Shown in pieces: positions 33,548-42,693 of a stretch of DNA of 64,000 nt. The stretch's first letter is position 1; each line of letters begins with the position of its first letter. Source of the DNA: Gordonibacter pamelaeae (GTDB lineage: Bacteria > Actinomycetota > Coriobacteriia > Coriobacteriales > Eggerthellaceae); NCBI RefSeq assembly GCF_042665095.1, contig NZ_JBHTBV010000007.1; one strand, 5' to 3'. The translations under genes and the position numbers were made by a program. The notes beneath the pieces were generated by a model, which worked only from the letters and a program-made list of their open reading frames with translations, was not told where the DNA came from and made no database searches.

Positions 33548-36073
33548 CTACCGTCTGCCGGTGAGCTCCCAGTCCCAGATATACTCCTCGACCTGCTCGG
33601 CGAGATGGAGCGGGGCGGGAAGGTTCACCCTCATATCGTTCTTGTAGAGCTGCACCATGCAGCCGCGCAGGGCCTCGGCGTATTTGACGCTGGCAAGCGC
33701 CTCGGCCTCGCCACCGGGCGACAGAAGGCAGTACTCGTTGATCGTCTTCTCGCAGAACGCCGCGGTGGGCGAATCGTACTTCGATCCGCGTGCGGACCAT
33801 TTGTACTGGGCGTCGCCCGGTCGCGGGGCCAACGCGAGGAAGTAGCCGTCCATCTTGAAGAGTCCCTGCTTGTCGCGCCTGTTCGGCACGGTGCCGTCGT
33901 CTGCGCCGCCCGCGGCCACCTCGTCCGTGAACCAGTCGGGGACCTCGCCGTTGAGACCGGAGCGTATACGCAGGATGCGCAGCTTGCTGCCCGCGAGGCC
34001 AAGCGGCTCCTCATAACCGGTCGGTCCGTAGCTCAAGGGTCCCGACTCGAGGCCGGAGTCGCTGATGCCGGGCCACCAGTCTCTCTGGCGGATGCGGCCG
34101 TAGGAGTTGACGAGGAGGAGTTCCGGCCTGTCGCCGGTGGCGCGGACTATGCCGTGGAGCATCCTCTTCAGGGCCATTCCGTTCGCCCGCTTGCAGGAGT
34201 CCGGAAAGCCCTCGGAACCGCTCAGCCGGGCGAACTCGATGAGGGCGCGCCAGTACGGTAGGCTTCCGTCAGGTAGGAGGGGGCAGTACACGGTGACGGC
34301 ACCGCTTCTCATGTCCTGTCGGACGCAATAGGGGAAGCTCGCCCGCGCCTTGCCGTTGCCGGAGTTGTAGACCTTCAACCCTATCGCCGGGATCGAGGTA
34401 TCGATGCCGCGCGAATTGCGTGCCGGTTCGGGTACGAAACCGAGCTGGCGCATGAGGTCGCGGACGGCGACGCGCGCGCGGATCTCGGGACTGTCCTTCG
34501 AGTCCTCGGGTTCGATGAATTGGGTCAGGCGCCCGGTTTTCGCGAACGCGATGCGCAGGGCGCGCTTGGGGTCTCCGCCGTCGTCTTTGCCCTTGGGCTT
34601 GTAGCTCTCGGCGCCCGGCAGAGCCACTATGCACGCGGTCGGGTCGGTCGCCTCGGGAAGCGCGGCGGCGACTTTGCGCCAGCGGATCTTCGCCTGGCTG
34701 TCGCCGGTATTCTCCATGCGGTTCAGGAGGTCGTTTGCCGGGATGTTATCGATCTCGACCTCGAAGCCGTCGACGGCCCCCTCCCCACCGAGAAAGCGGG
34801 AGATCTCGGCCCTTGCCATATCGAGGAGCCGGGCATCGTCCTGGTTGCCGATCAGCTGGAATACGGCCCTGTCCCTGCCGGTGCAGTGGGCGAGTCTGGC
34901 GCGGTTGGCCCGGCCCCAGGTCTCCTGTCTCGCCCGTGCGCTGACGGGGTCCTTGTCCCAATCCGCCTGCCTGGGTTCCTCTATGGACGCCTTGAGATGG
35001 GTCAGTTGAAGCGAGTCGAGCGCACCGACGGGCTCCGCGATATCTTTGAGCCGAGCCGCGACGGCCTCGAAGAACATGGCCTTGTCGATGACGGATGCCC
35101 CGCTTGCGACCGAAGGCTTCGATGCCCAGGAGGCGGTCATCGCGTAGGGGGATAGGATCTGCGGCTGCGAGCCGTCGCGGGCGTACCTGCCCATGTCCTC
35201 AAGATACTCGCGGACTGCGGGCAATCCGGTCCCGCTGGCGAACTCGTAGTTCGCCAGGGCCGCGGGGTCCCAGGCCAAGTCGCGCTTCTGTTTGTCGTAG
35301 CCGTAGGGGACGACGCGGAGCGTGCCGCCTTCCGTGCGGACGTAGGCGTTGACATCGTGTTTGAGGAACGGGTCGTCCTGCCATGGCTTGCCGATGAAGC
35401 GGCGGACGGCGACATCCATGTTGAGCCTTGCCTTGCGGCCGACCGGCAGCGTCTCGACGTGGAATCTGAGGGCGAACGCCCACGGGTCCTCCTTGTGCCA
35501 GTGGATATCGGAAATCAGCTCGTAGACGTTTCCGTTTCCGCGTGAGACTCTGCTGAAGTTCTCGACCATGCCGTTGGCGAGTTCGAGGGGGATGTCGGCG
35601 ATGGCGTCGGCGACTTGCGCGGAGAATGCGGGGAAGGTGAGCCTGCCCGTGGGACGGCCGTCGCCGCTGAACAGGCAGATCTCTTCGCCACGCACGGCCT
35701 CTTCGAACGTCTCGGGGTGCAGCATCCCCATCACCTTGCGGTAGGCGGGGGATTGGGTATCGATGTCCTTGCGGGAGGAGATCCAGACCGCGATGACGTT
35801 GCATAGCTTCGCGAGATCAATGGGGGCGAGGGCGATAAGCCAGCTGTCGGTATGTACGTTGGGGCGTACGGGATTCAGCTCGACGGCCCGGTCGAGCCAG
35901 CAGCGCAGGTCGTCCTTGAGGACTTTGGTGTTGAGGTAGCCGCCCTCTTTCCTCGGGGGCATGAGCGTGAAGAGGGCGTCGCGCAGGCTGTCGGGCAAGC
36001 CGACGACGTGCACGGTCGTCTTGGTGTCGGGGACGGGTGCGAATGACATGAGGTGCAGCTTAGAGTCCGACAT
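33548..36073 (-). CDS. pPIWI_RE-type PIWI-like protein
   Basis: 841 residues from the ATG at 36073 (GGAAAGGAA upstream). An N-terminal module (about 1-400) precedes an RNase H-fold PIWI-like region (about 560-841). The LLLVNSYGRIRQRDWWPGI segment (about 650-668) and the C-terminal LPAPLHLAEQVEEYIW match my memory of the pPIWI_RE family, named for conserved Arg and Glu residues. The family was described by Burroughs, Iyer and Aravind as part of a three-gene island with a helicase and REase, exactly the neighbours here. It is predicted to act against invading DNA by a nucleic-acid-guided route. Start overlaps the helicase stop by 14 bases. Confidence 0.78.
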   Translation of the reverse strand: MSDSKLHLMSFAPVPDTKTTVHVVGLPDSLRDALFTLMPPRKEGGYLNTKVLKDDLRCWLDRAVELNPVRPNVHTDSWLIALAPIDLAKLCNVIAVWISSRKDIDTQSPAYRKVMGMLHPETFEEAVRGEEICLFSGDGRPTGRLTFPAFSAQVADAIADIPLELANGMVENFSRVSRGNGNVYELISDIHWHKEDPWAFALRFHVETLPVGRKARLNMDVAVRRFIGKPWQDDPFLKHDVNAYVRTEGGTLRVVPYGYDKQKRDLAWDPAALANYEFASGTGLPAVREYLEDMGRYARDGSQPQILSPYAMTASWASKPSVASGASVIDKAMFFEAVAARLKDIAEPVGALDSLQLTHLKASIEEPRQADWDKDPVSARARQETWGRANRARLAHCTGRDRAVFQLIGNQDDARLLDMARAEISRFLGGEGAVDGFEVEIDNIPANDLLNRMENTGDSQAKIRWRKVAAALPEATDPTACIVALPGAESYKPKGKDDGGDPKRALRIAFAKTGRLTQFIEPEDSKDSPEIRARVAVRDLMRQLGFVPEPARNSRGIDTSIPAIGLKVYNSGNGKARASFPYCVRQDMRSGAVTVYCPLLPDGSLPYWRALIEFARLSGSEGFPDSCKRANGMALKRMLHGIVRATGDRPELLLVNSYGRIRQRDWWPGISDSGLESGPLSYGPTGYEEPLGLAGSKLRILRIRSGLNGEVPDWFTDEVAAGGADDGTVPNRRDKQGLFKMDGYFLALAPRPGDAQYKWSARGSKYDSPTAAFCEKTINEYCLLSPGGEAEALASVKYAEALRGCMVQLYKNDMRVNLPAPLHLAEQVEEYIWDWELTGRR

Positions 36074-38633
36074 TTCCGATTCCTTTCCTGAACGACTCGT
36101 AGAACGGCCCGTAGAGGGCTTTGGCGACCTCCGGCTGGTCGCTATCGTGCATGAGGCGTTCCATGTAGGCGCCGAGCTCTTCCAGGGTCCTGAACGAGAG
36201 CTTCCCGTCGCCGCCGCGGAAGGCCGCATCGGCGAAATAGACATGCGGCGCGGGCCTCTCCTTATCGGCAAGCCTCGCCAGACGCCCGAATATCTGGATG
36301 ATCGTGACCATGAGCGTGGAGATCGCGTCGTCTACGAGGAATTGCCTGCCCATGGTCCTCCATGCGCCCATGGGAAGGTTCTCGTCCCGCTCCATGGTCT
36401 TCCATGTGCGCCAGGCGGAGGCCCTGACCTCGGTCGCGAACTCCCCGGGATTGGCCGGGTAGTCGCCGACCTCCCTTTCGATGAGGCCGTTGAGCTTGCG
36501 GTATCGCCCGCCGAGGTCGTGCGGTGTGCCCATCGGGCGCACCGAGAAGATGAGGCTCGTGAAAACGGCATGGCCGCCGCGGTCGACGATATTGAAGCCG
36601 CGCTCGATGGCCATGGCCGGCGCCACGAGCACTTTGGCCGGATGGTCGCAGAACTTGTAGACTTCGCTCCGGGGCACGAAGTGCTCCCTGTGGTCGTGGT
36701 TGTTGCGCACCAGGGCCGCGACCTTGATTGCCTGGCCCTTGCGTCGGAACTCTTGCTCGATGCGGTCGCGTGCGTCCTCGGCCTCCCGGTAGCTGTTCAC
36801 GATGACCAGGGCCTTTCCCGCGCCCTCCGCGTCGAGTTCGTCCCTCAGCGTGGCCATGGTCTGCGATAGGACGATGCCGAGGTTGCCGGAACGCATCTCG
36901 GCGGCGCTGCCGGACACGTTCTGCTCGATGCCGAGGTCCCTCACGGTCGAGGTGGAGAGCTTGGCCGCCTTCCACGGCTCCGCCTCGAGGAGGTAGTCGA
37001 CCGGCCTGTTCACGTGGTATTGCAGGCAGCCGGGCTCCCAGCTCGAACCGGAGAGCAGGAGCACGTGCGGCCCCAGCGCCGCCCCGGCGGGGTCGGTATC
37101 GAGCCAGGGCAGCGAGCACATGAAGGCCCGCCCGAAGGCGAACTGCCGGAAAAGCCTGAGGTCGTTGCCGTCGAGCTTCATCCCGAAGATGTTGCCGATC
37201 AGCGAGTTGGGGAGATAGTGCTGCTGGCGCGTGTAGCTGAACTTGAGGAAGTTGTACAGCTCGTCGACGGAATCGTCCTTGAAGCTGAGGAGGTCCTGCG
37301 CGGAGGCGAGTTCGCGCAGATACGAGTCGAACCGGATGACCTTGAGGGCGAAGGAGAACCTGGTCCGCAGCTCGTCGGGAAGCTCCGAGCATCCGCATGC
37401 AGCGAGGTATTCGTTCAGCGAGTAGCTGTGGGTGTCGTCGTCGATGCCCTCGCAGGAGGTCGCGACCGCCTGCGAGAGCTTGTTGAGGGCCGCGCCGCCG
37501 CCATCGAGGCTCTTCTTGGCAATCTCGAATCTATAGGGGTTGATGAGTTTGTCGGCATCCTCGTAAACCTGTTTGGGAAGGCCCTGCTCCAGGAGGTCGT
37601 TCAGAAGCGAGAGCGACGTGAACGCCTCGTCCTTGACGATGCGCCATTTCGCCACGCGGTCGTCCCTGACGGATTTGAGCAGCGCCTTCGCGACGGGCTC
37701 GGATTTCTGGCGCAGGTCGTAGAAAAGCTCCTCGTTGAAGTCCCTCATCTTGTCGTCCGGGCGCCGCTTCATGGCCACGGCTGTCGGGTCGGCGGCGTTG
37801 CGGATGAGCTCCTGGAAGCTCATGCTCGGGGCGAAGCAGCCGTCGAGCTGCGCCTGCACGCGGTCCGCCTCATCGAACAGGACGACGTCGAACTGCTGAA
37901 GGGCCTCCTCGAAGAATGCCTTGCGCTCCCTTCCGACGATCATGGTGGCGAAGCCGGTGGGAGTCGTGACCACGACGTCGGATGTCAGGGACTCGCGGGC
38001 CATGGCCTGCGATGGGCACACGTCCCAGTACGGGCATGAGTTCGCGCCGCCCTTCTTGGACCGGAGGCCGCGGCATGGCGTGCTGCCGTATCCGCAGGCC
38101 TCGGGATCGGAAGAGGAGAGCCCGTCCATGATGCAGGCGGTCTCCAGGTATTTGGATGCGGAATGGTCGAGGAGCATGGAGTCATCGTGGTCGAAGAACT
38201 CGTCGAGCCGTTCGATGCGCCTGCCGCGCGACACCAGGGGCGAGGCGCTGATTCCCGCCTCGCGAAGCAGGACGACGCTTTCCATCACGTCCGATACCGA
38301 GTTGAGCAGGGATACCGCGCGCAGGCCGCGCTTCGCGAGGCAGACGATGAGCATGTTGGCGAGGACGGACTTGCCGGCGCCGACGAGGCCGACGAGGCTC
38401 ACGACCTCATCGAGGCGCAGGCCGTCGGCGACGGATGTGCTGCCGCCGCGGGCCCGCTTGAGGAGCCCCTGGTCCTTGACCCTTCTGAGCACGGCGGCGT
38501 AGTGGGTCTTCCCGGTCTTCTCCCCGACTTCGTCCGCGGTCGAGATGAGCTCGTCGAGGGTGATATCGATGGGCGGGCGCCTGCTCTTGCGGGGGGATAT
38601 CGTCAATCTTGCCCGTTTGGGGCGGCACGGCAT
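36060..38633 (-). CDS. DinG/XPD-like Fe-S helicase of the pPIWI_RE island (main part)
   Basis: 857 residues as an open frame. Walker A GLVGAGKS, DEAD-type box VVLFDEADRV, four Cys between them (ACGYGSTPC, SCPYWDVCP) as in DinG/XPD Fe-S helicases, and late motifs VAPAMAIERGFN. The first 25 residues (MPCRPKRARLTISPRK...) look out of frame and the ATG has no binding site. If one G is removed from the GGGGGG run at 38591-38596 the preceding frame reads straight into this one, giving a 1,040-residue protein. So this is probably the C-terminal part of a frameshifted or recoded gene. Confidence 0.8.
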   Translation of the reverse strand: MPCRPKRARLTISPRKSRRPPIDITLDELISTADEVGEKTGKTHYAAVLRRVKDQGLLKRARGGSTSVADGLRLDEVVSLVGLVGAGKSVLANMLIVCLAKRGLRAVSLLNSVSDVMESVVLLREAGISASPLVSRGRRIERLDEFFDHDDSMLLDHSASKYLETACIMDGLSSSDPEACGYGSTPCRGLRSKKGGANSCPYWDVCPSQAMARESLTSDVVVTTPTGFATMIVGRERKAFFEEALQQFDVVLFDEADRVQAQLDGCFAPSMSFQELIRNAADPTAVAMKRRPDDKMRDFNEELFYDLRQKSEPVAKALLKSVRDDRVAKWRIVKDEAFTSLSLLNDLLEQGLPKQVYEDADKLINPYRFEIAKKSLDGGGAALNKLSQAVATSCEGIDDDTHSYSLNEYLAACGCSELPDELRTRFSFALKVIRFDSYLRELASAQDLLSFKDDSVDELYNFLKFSYTRQQHYLPNSLIGNIFGMKLDGNDLRLFRQFAFGRAFMCSLPWLDTDPAGAALGPHVLLLSGSSWEPGCLQYHVNRPVDYLLEAEPWKAAKLSTSTVRDLGIEQNVSGSAAEMRSGNLGIVLSQTMATLRDELDAEGAGKALVIVNSYREAEDARDRIEQEFRRKGQAIKVAALVRNNHDHREHFVPRSEVYKFCDHPAKVLVAPAMAIERGFNIVDRGGHAVFTSLIFSVRPMGTPHDLGGRYRKLNGLIEREVGDYPANPGEFATEVRASAWRTWKTMERDENLPMGAWRTMGRQFLVDDAISTLMVTIIQIFGRLARLADKERPAPHVYFADAAFRGGDGKLSFRTLEELGAYMERLMHDSDQPEVAKALYGPFYESFRKGIGNVGL

Positions 38634-39183
38634 CGGGCATGGTCACCCAACGGATCGATCCGGTTACCGTGGTATCGCCGGTCGCCTCGGGCTTGCATGT
38701 GTAGGAATACCGTCCTTTGGGTCTCGCGACCACGTTTTTATGGGAGAGTTTGACATCGCCGAGGAGGCGGTCTATATAGATCGGCATGCGGTCGATCCCG
38801 GTAAGGGGGTGCTCGCGCAGGGCCATTCCGCCGTCGGCGATATCGAAGAACCGGTACCGCTCATATTCCGCGCGCTCGTAGAGGCCCAGCAGTCGCCGCC
38901 AGGCCGTGGATGAAGCCAGCGAGAACAGGTGTCGGCGCGCCATCTGCATGAGGTGGCCGTCCGCGCCGATGGTCTCGGGCCTGATGAGCTGGTAGTTCGA
39001 TAGGAGCCTGTCGGCCTTTCGGGTATCGGCGCCGGGACCGCATACGCGTACCGCGAGCGCGAGCAGCGACTCCACATTCAGGAACTCGTCGAGGGATAGG
39101 TCGCTGTCCTCGGGATAGCGCACCTCGAGATTGCGCTTCAGCTGGTCGAAGCCTTCCTGGGCTGTATCATTCGGCTCGCTCAT
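38407..39183 (-). CDS. N-terminal part of the pPIWI_RE-island helicase (Y/Z-type domain)
   Basis: The frame starts at ATG 39183, overlapping the REase stop (ATGA). Real coding sequence runs about 195 residues (LKRNLEVRYPEDSDLSLDEF; LSNYQLIRPETIGADGHLMQMARRHLF; PIYIDRLLGDVKLSH), ending near IRWVTMPDAVPPQTGKIDDIP. Beyond the G6 run at 38591-38596 the same frame becomes Arg/His-rich nonsense to 38407, while the helicase frame takes over. The domain corresponds to the accessory Y or Z domains of the island. Either a sequencing error, a mutation, or programmed slippage joins both parts. Confidence 0.65.
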   Translation of the reverse strand: MSEPNDTAQEGFDQLKRNLEVRYPEDSDLSLDEFLNVESLLALAVRVCGPGADTRKADRLLSNYQLIRPETIGADGHLMQMARRHLFSLASSTAWRRLLGLYERAEYERYRFFDIADGGMALREHPLTGIDRMPIYIDRLLGDVKLSHKNVVARPKGRYSYTCKPEATGDTTVTGSIRWVTMPDAVPPQTGKIDDIPPQEQAPAHRYHPRRAHLDRGRSRGEDREDPLRRRAQKGQGPGAPQAGPRRQHIRRRRPAPR

Positions 39184-40382
39184 CGCGTGCCTCCCTTCGC
39201 GGCGGCATCGAGTCGTTTCGAGAAGTTGCGCAGCGTTTCGCATGAATAGCCGGTCTTGCCGCGCAGGACGGCATTGCATAGCGCGCGATATCCGGGATGG
39301 TCCCGTTCGACTTGGTCCGGCACGACATAGGCCACCTCGTCCACGCACATCTGGGCGATGCCGGTGTCGTCCTCTATCTCGCGGGCAAGCCGCTCGGCGC
39401 GGCCGTATGCCTTGGCGTCGACGGCAAGCTGCCGGCCGTCCGGCAGATGGATCAGGATGTCGCAGGTGTCCTTGAGGGGCCACATTTCGTATTTCAGACC
39501 GAGGCCCGCTGCGGCCTCGGCGATCGCCAGCTCGAGCTTTCCGGGGGAAGAGATGTAGTGCATGACGCCGCGGGATAGGCGGAAGGCGTCGTGCGCGACG
39601 CTGTCCAGCTTGTCGAAATCGCCTGTGACGGCCTTGGCGCACGTCGCCGATGAGCAGTGGGGCTGCTTGCCTCGCATGGTCATCGTCCAGCCGCAATTCG
39701 GGCATACTTTTGCGGCGCCCGGGACGGGTTCGTAGGCCATGGAGACGAATTCCTGCAACCACACCGGGTCGATGGTGTCGGCTTCGCCCTGGTCGAGGGG
39801 GTCGGGGTCGCCCAGGGCGAGCCCCGTCTTGATCCTGACGTATTCGTTCCAGGTGAGCAGCGGGTGGCGGATGAGCATCCTGCGTCCGTACACGTATTGC
39901 TCCTGGGTGCCGGCTCGGAGGAATTCATACACCCTGCGTTCCTGATGGCCGCCCAAGAGGTCGTTTTCCGCAAAGCGCAGCACCTCGTAGCATTCCGACG
40001 TCGCGGCGAAGTAGTCGCCGTCTACTGACGCCAGGGGCCCGATCTCGATGGACCGGCACCCTTCGACGGCTTCCCTGCACTCGTCGCGCCACCGGGCCGT
40101 CCACTCGCGCACGTCTGACGCTGCGCTGTTCCTGATGAAATCGGACTCATTGAACGTCGGCAGCAGCTCTTCCGCATCGTCGGAGCACTCAGCGCACAGC
40201 GCGGCGAGGATATTCATGCCGTGTCTGAATGCCTGGCTGTAGGGATACCTATGCGGGTCGGCCTCGTAGAGGCCGTCCTTCTCGGCGATGCCGTATGCGA
40301 TGAGGAATACGGCGGTCTCGAAGCGGTTGGCGATATCGCGGGCTTTGCCGGCGGCTTCGGCCGCGGCGATCGGGTCGGACAT
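39180..40382 (-). CDS. REase of the pPIWI_RE island
   Basis: 400 residues. A helical N-terminal region, a zinc ribbon (KVCPNCGWTMTMRGKQPHCSSATC, split as CPNC at about 238 and C-x4-C at about 254) and a C-terminal PD-(D/E)XK domain: KLELAI, DTCDILIHL and AVDAKAYG (Asp-Ala-Lys at about 322-324). This matches the restriction-endonuclease partner of pPIWI_RE systems. It is first in the operon. AAAGAGGTGG precedes the ATG at 40382, and a GTGTAA-N14-GGGTAT promoter lies upstream. Confidence 0.78.
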   Translation of the reverse strand: MSDPIAAAEAAGKARDIANRFETAVFLIAYGIAEKDGLYEADPHRYPYSQAFRHGMNILAALCAECSDDAEELLPTFNESDFIRNSAASDVREWTARWRDECREAVEGCRSIEIGPLASVDGDYFAATSECYEVLRFAENDLLGGHQERRVYEFLRAGTQEQYVYGRRMLIRHPLLTWNEYVRIKTGLALGDPDPLDQGEADTIDPVWLQEFVSMAYEPVPGAAKVCPNCGWTMTMRGKQPHCSSATCAKAVTGDFDKLDSVAHDAFRLSRGVMHYISSPGKLELAIAEAAAGLGLKYEMWPLKDTCDILIHLPDGRQLAVDAKAYGRAERLAREIEDDTGIAQMCVDEVAYVVPDQVERDHPGYRALCNAVLRGKTGYSCETLRNFSKRLDAAAKGGTR

Positions 40383-40423
40383 GGACCACCTCTTTATTGG
40401 AATTGGCATACACAGCAGCTTTG

Positions 40424-40449
40424 ATACCCGCCCCCGCCGCGCTTTACAC
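40424..40449 (-). promoter_or_regulatory. Stress-sigma-like promoter of the pPIWI_RE operon
   Basis: Read on the minus strand: GTGTAA, 14 bases, GGGTAT, then 41 bases to the REase ATG. Same spacing as the R modules although the upstream alternating tract is absent. Confidence 0.5.
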
Positions 40450-40501
40450 GCCCCTACCGAAACTCGACGGATAAAAATGCCCCCGCACCGGCTCGAATCG
40501 A

Positions 40502-40528
40502 GTGAAAGACTTCCCGCGCACGGGGTAG
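40502..40528 (+). promoter_or_regulatory. Divergent stress-sigma-like promoter
   Basis: GTGAAA, 15 bases, GGGTAG, then 40 bases to the start at 40569. It faces away from the pPIWI_RE promoter in the same 186-base gap. Confidence 0.4.
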
Positions 40529-40568
40529 AAACAGCTGGGACGGCACGCATCCGCGCGAAGGGTTTGAC

Positions 40569-41393
40569 ATGTCTAGGGTGGCTTACGGGCAAAAGGGATA
40601 CATCGGCGCCTCCATGAGCGCGAACGCGCGGGCGGCCTACGAGGCGGGGGAGATGCCCCGCTCGAAATGGACCAAGACGGCGATCCTCGGCGCCTTGAGG
40701 GGCTACTGCGATGAGATGGACCTGCTCTACGACCCCGCGGTCGAGTCCGAGACCAAGGCCGCGCTCTTCGACCGGTTCATCGCCTCCTCGTCCTGGCACC
40801 ACACCGGCGCCTACGCCCGCGAGACGGAGTTCTTCGCCCTGGACGAGGCCGCCGTGGTCGGGGCGTTCCGCGAGCTCGGGCCCGAGGAGGCGGCCGAGCG
40901 CGACCGGATCCGGGCGCAGGCTGCGGCCCGGGTGCGGGAGGCGGAACGGCATCGGAGGGAAGCGGAATGCCTATTCGAGTACCGCTTCTCCTGCTCCCCA
41001 TATAGCGCCATGGCGTACGAGGCGTTCCATCCCGAGCTGTGCGAGCGCCGCGTGAGCAAACACAGGAAGCAGGAGCTCGTCGTGTACCGGCTGCCGGACG
41101 GCAGCGAGCCGTCGGGCTATGCGGAGATGTCCGTCCCGGCGGACTATGCGGACAGCAGCCATGTGGTGCCGTCGGTTTTCATATCCGGCACGGGCGGGGA
41201 TCGCGCGTGGCGCGATATCGACTTCGACGAGGCCGAGCGGAAATTCGCAGCGGCGGCGAGAAGGGCCGCGGCCTTTCGCGAGGGGAGACCGAAGCTCATG
41301 CAGGACGAGGCCAGGCGCGCTGCGATACGTGAGACTCGGCACCGCGTCTGCACCGCCCCCATTTTGAAGAGCATAAAGGAGATTCACAGGTGA
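40569..41393 (+). CDS. Hypothetical element protein
   Basis: 274 residues. The N-terminus (MSRVAYGQKGYIGASMSANARAAYEAGEMPRSKWTK) has the style of conserved hypothetical proteins in actinobacterial mobile elements. A charged helical middle (AERDRIRAQAAARVREAERHRREAE) and a C-terminal region with ELVVYRLPDGSEP follow. No enzyme motif seen. It ends in a 4-base overlap with the lipoprotein gene. Confidence 0.65.
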   Translation: MSRVAYGQKGYIGASMSANARAAYEAGEMPRSKWTKTAILGALRGYCDEMDLLYDPAVESETKAALFDRFIASSSWHHTGAYARETEFFALDEAAVVGAFRELGPEEAAERDRIRAQAAARVREAERHRREAECLFEYRFSCSPYSAMAYEAFHPELCERRVSKHRKQELVVYRLPDGSEPSGYAEMSVPADYADSSHVVPSVFISGTGGDRAWRDIDFDEAERKFAAAARRAAAFREGRPKLMQDEARRAAIRETRHRVCTAPILKSIKEIHR

Positions 41394-41947
41394 CGGGGAA
41401 GAATGTCTATACGATGACGGCGATGACGAGGCGAGCGTTCGTGGGCCTCGCGGTCATGGCGGCGCAGGCCGGACTCGCGGGCTGCGTGAGGAACGGGGCG
41501 CCGGACGCCGGCTCCTCCGACGGCGGCGCCGGGAAGTCGGGCGATGCCGGCACCTCGTCGCCGTTCGCGCCGCAGCAGTCCGCCCAGGCGTCCGTGGACG
41601 GCATCTCGATCGACCGCGTGACGATCGAGGAAGGCACGGGGCCGGACGGCAAGCCGTTCCGCTACATCCGGGTTGCCTATACCTTCGAGAACGTCACGGA
41701 CTCGGACGCTGTCGCACCCTATACCGACATCAACGCATACCAGGACGGGATCAAGCTCGACAGGTCCTACAAGGTGCAGGACCAGCGGGCGCAGAAGCAG
41801 ATCGAGCCGGGCGGGAAATTGAAGTCGTTCACGGCGTTCGCCCCCGATTCTGAGACGGTTCCGGTCACGGTCAAGGTGATGGCGCCCGGCGAGAAGGAGC
41901 CGAGGTCGGAGCGATGCTACTGCATCGTGAACCCGGGCCTGCAATAG
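41390..41947 (+). CDS. Lipoprotein with DUF5067-like domain
   Basis: 185 residues from a GTG overlapping the previous stop; an ATG at 41414 is more usual for the signal. MTRRAFVGLAVMAAQAGLAGC gives a lipobox with Cys at about residue 32 (it also has a twin Arg). After a Ser/Gly linker, IRVAYTFENVTDSDAVAPYTDINAYQDGIKLD matches the immunoglobulin-like DUF5067 domain of surface lipoproteins. Role unknown; possibly surface exclusion or adhesion. Confidence 0.7.
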   Translation: MTGKNVYTMTAMTRRAFVGLAVMAAQAGLAGCVRNGAPDAGSSDGGAGKSGDAGTSSPFAPQQSAQASVDGISIDRVTIEEGTGPDGKPFRYIRVAYTFENVTDSDAVAPYTDINAYQDGIKLDRSYKVQDQRAQKQIEPGGKLKSFTAFAPDSETVPVTVKVMAPGEKEPRSERCYCIVNPGLQ

Positions 41948-41959
41948 GCCGTCCCGCTC

Positions 41960-42022
41960 GCACGTCCACACATATATATATGCGCGTCTATGCGTTTACG
42001 TACATGCGCATATGGGTAGACT
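41960..42022 (+). promoter_or_regulatory. Stress-sigma-like promoter module R6
   Basis: Alternating tract (CACACATATATATATGCGCG) then GTTTAC (41994-41999), 14 bases, GGGTAG (42014-42019). The gene starts at 42052 or 42061. Confidence 0.6.
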
Positions 42023-42051
42023 CACATCGAGTAGAGACGAAACGGGAGGGG

Positions 42052-42483
42052 ATGGTCCGCATGGCGCCGTTCATCAGTGAAAATATCGACCTGGTTCCTT
42101 GCATGGCCATGGCATTCAACGCGGCGATTGCGACCATGGGTTTTCTGAAAATGGTTGCATGGACCGAGCACGGCATGTCGTCGAGGATGTCCAGATACAT
42201 CGACAGGTTCGGCAAGATGGGCATCGACCGCGAGATTTTGGAGGTCTATGCGCGATCGTATCTCGACGAGTCGCGCAACGCGCTCATCTGCTGGATCGTT
42301 GGCCTCGCCATCACTATGGCTGTGGGGATTGTCATCTGGGCCCACGACGTCGGCGCGGCAGTCCTCCTGACATCCGTGGTCGCGGCGGCGGTATCGATCA
42401 GGTGCATCGTCATGGCAGTGAGGGATGTGGCGGATATCCGCGACGTCCTGGCCGAAACCGACCTAGGCACCCCGACCGCGTGA
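42052..42483 (+). CDS. Small membrane protein
   Basis: 143 residues from 42052; the ATG at 42061 suits GGGAGG better. One membrane segment near residues 15-35 (CMAMAFNAAIATMGFLKMVAW) and two near 85-125 (ALICWIVGLAITMAVGIVIWA; AAVLLTSVVAAAVSIRCIVMAV) with a charged loop between. No family recognised. Preceded by module R6. Confidence 0.6.
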   Translation: MVRMAPFISENIDLVPCMAMAFNAAIATMGFLKMVAWTEHGMSSRMSRYIDRFGKMGIDREILEVYARSYLDESRNALICWIVGLAITMAVGIVIWAHDVGAAVLLTSVVAAAVSIRCIVMAVRDVADIRDVLAETDLGTPTA

Positions 42484-42537
42484 TTTGCCCTGGCATCCAA
42501 TCAATAGGGACAAGCAGATATTCAGAAGGGACTCGAT

Positions 42538-42681
42538 ATGGGTATGCAAAGCTATATGGCGACGGTATTTGTCGGCGAGCGTGAGATTGGCGGGCCTTTT
42601 GTAAACGGTGATTTTCGTTCAAGCCTGAACTTCGCGAGGCGAGAGCTTCGCGGATACCTGCGCCTGGCTGAGAGTATCTGA
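42538..42681 (+). CDS. 47-residue hypothetical protein
   Basis: Starts MGMQSYMATVFVGEREIGGP and ends LRGYLRLAESI, with AGAAGGGA 8 bases ahead of the ATG. A compact beta-then-helix pattern. It is followed within 13 bases by a degenerate gene. Its good binding site makes it more likely real than chance. Confidence 0.5.
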   Translation: MGMQSYMATVFVGEREIGGPFVNGDFRSSLNFARRELRGYLRLAESI

Positions 42682-42693
42682 CGGCAGGAAGTC

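Noticed and set aside
36262..37398. Alternative 378-codon frame inside the island helicase gene.
   Set aside because: Arg/Pro/Gln-rich shadow; helicase motifs are all in the other frame.
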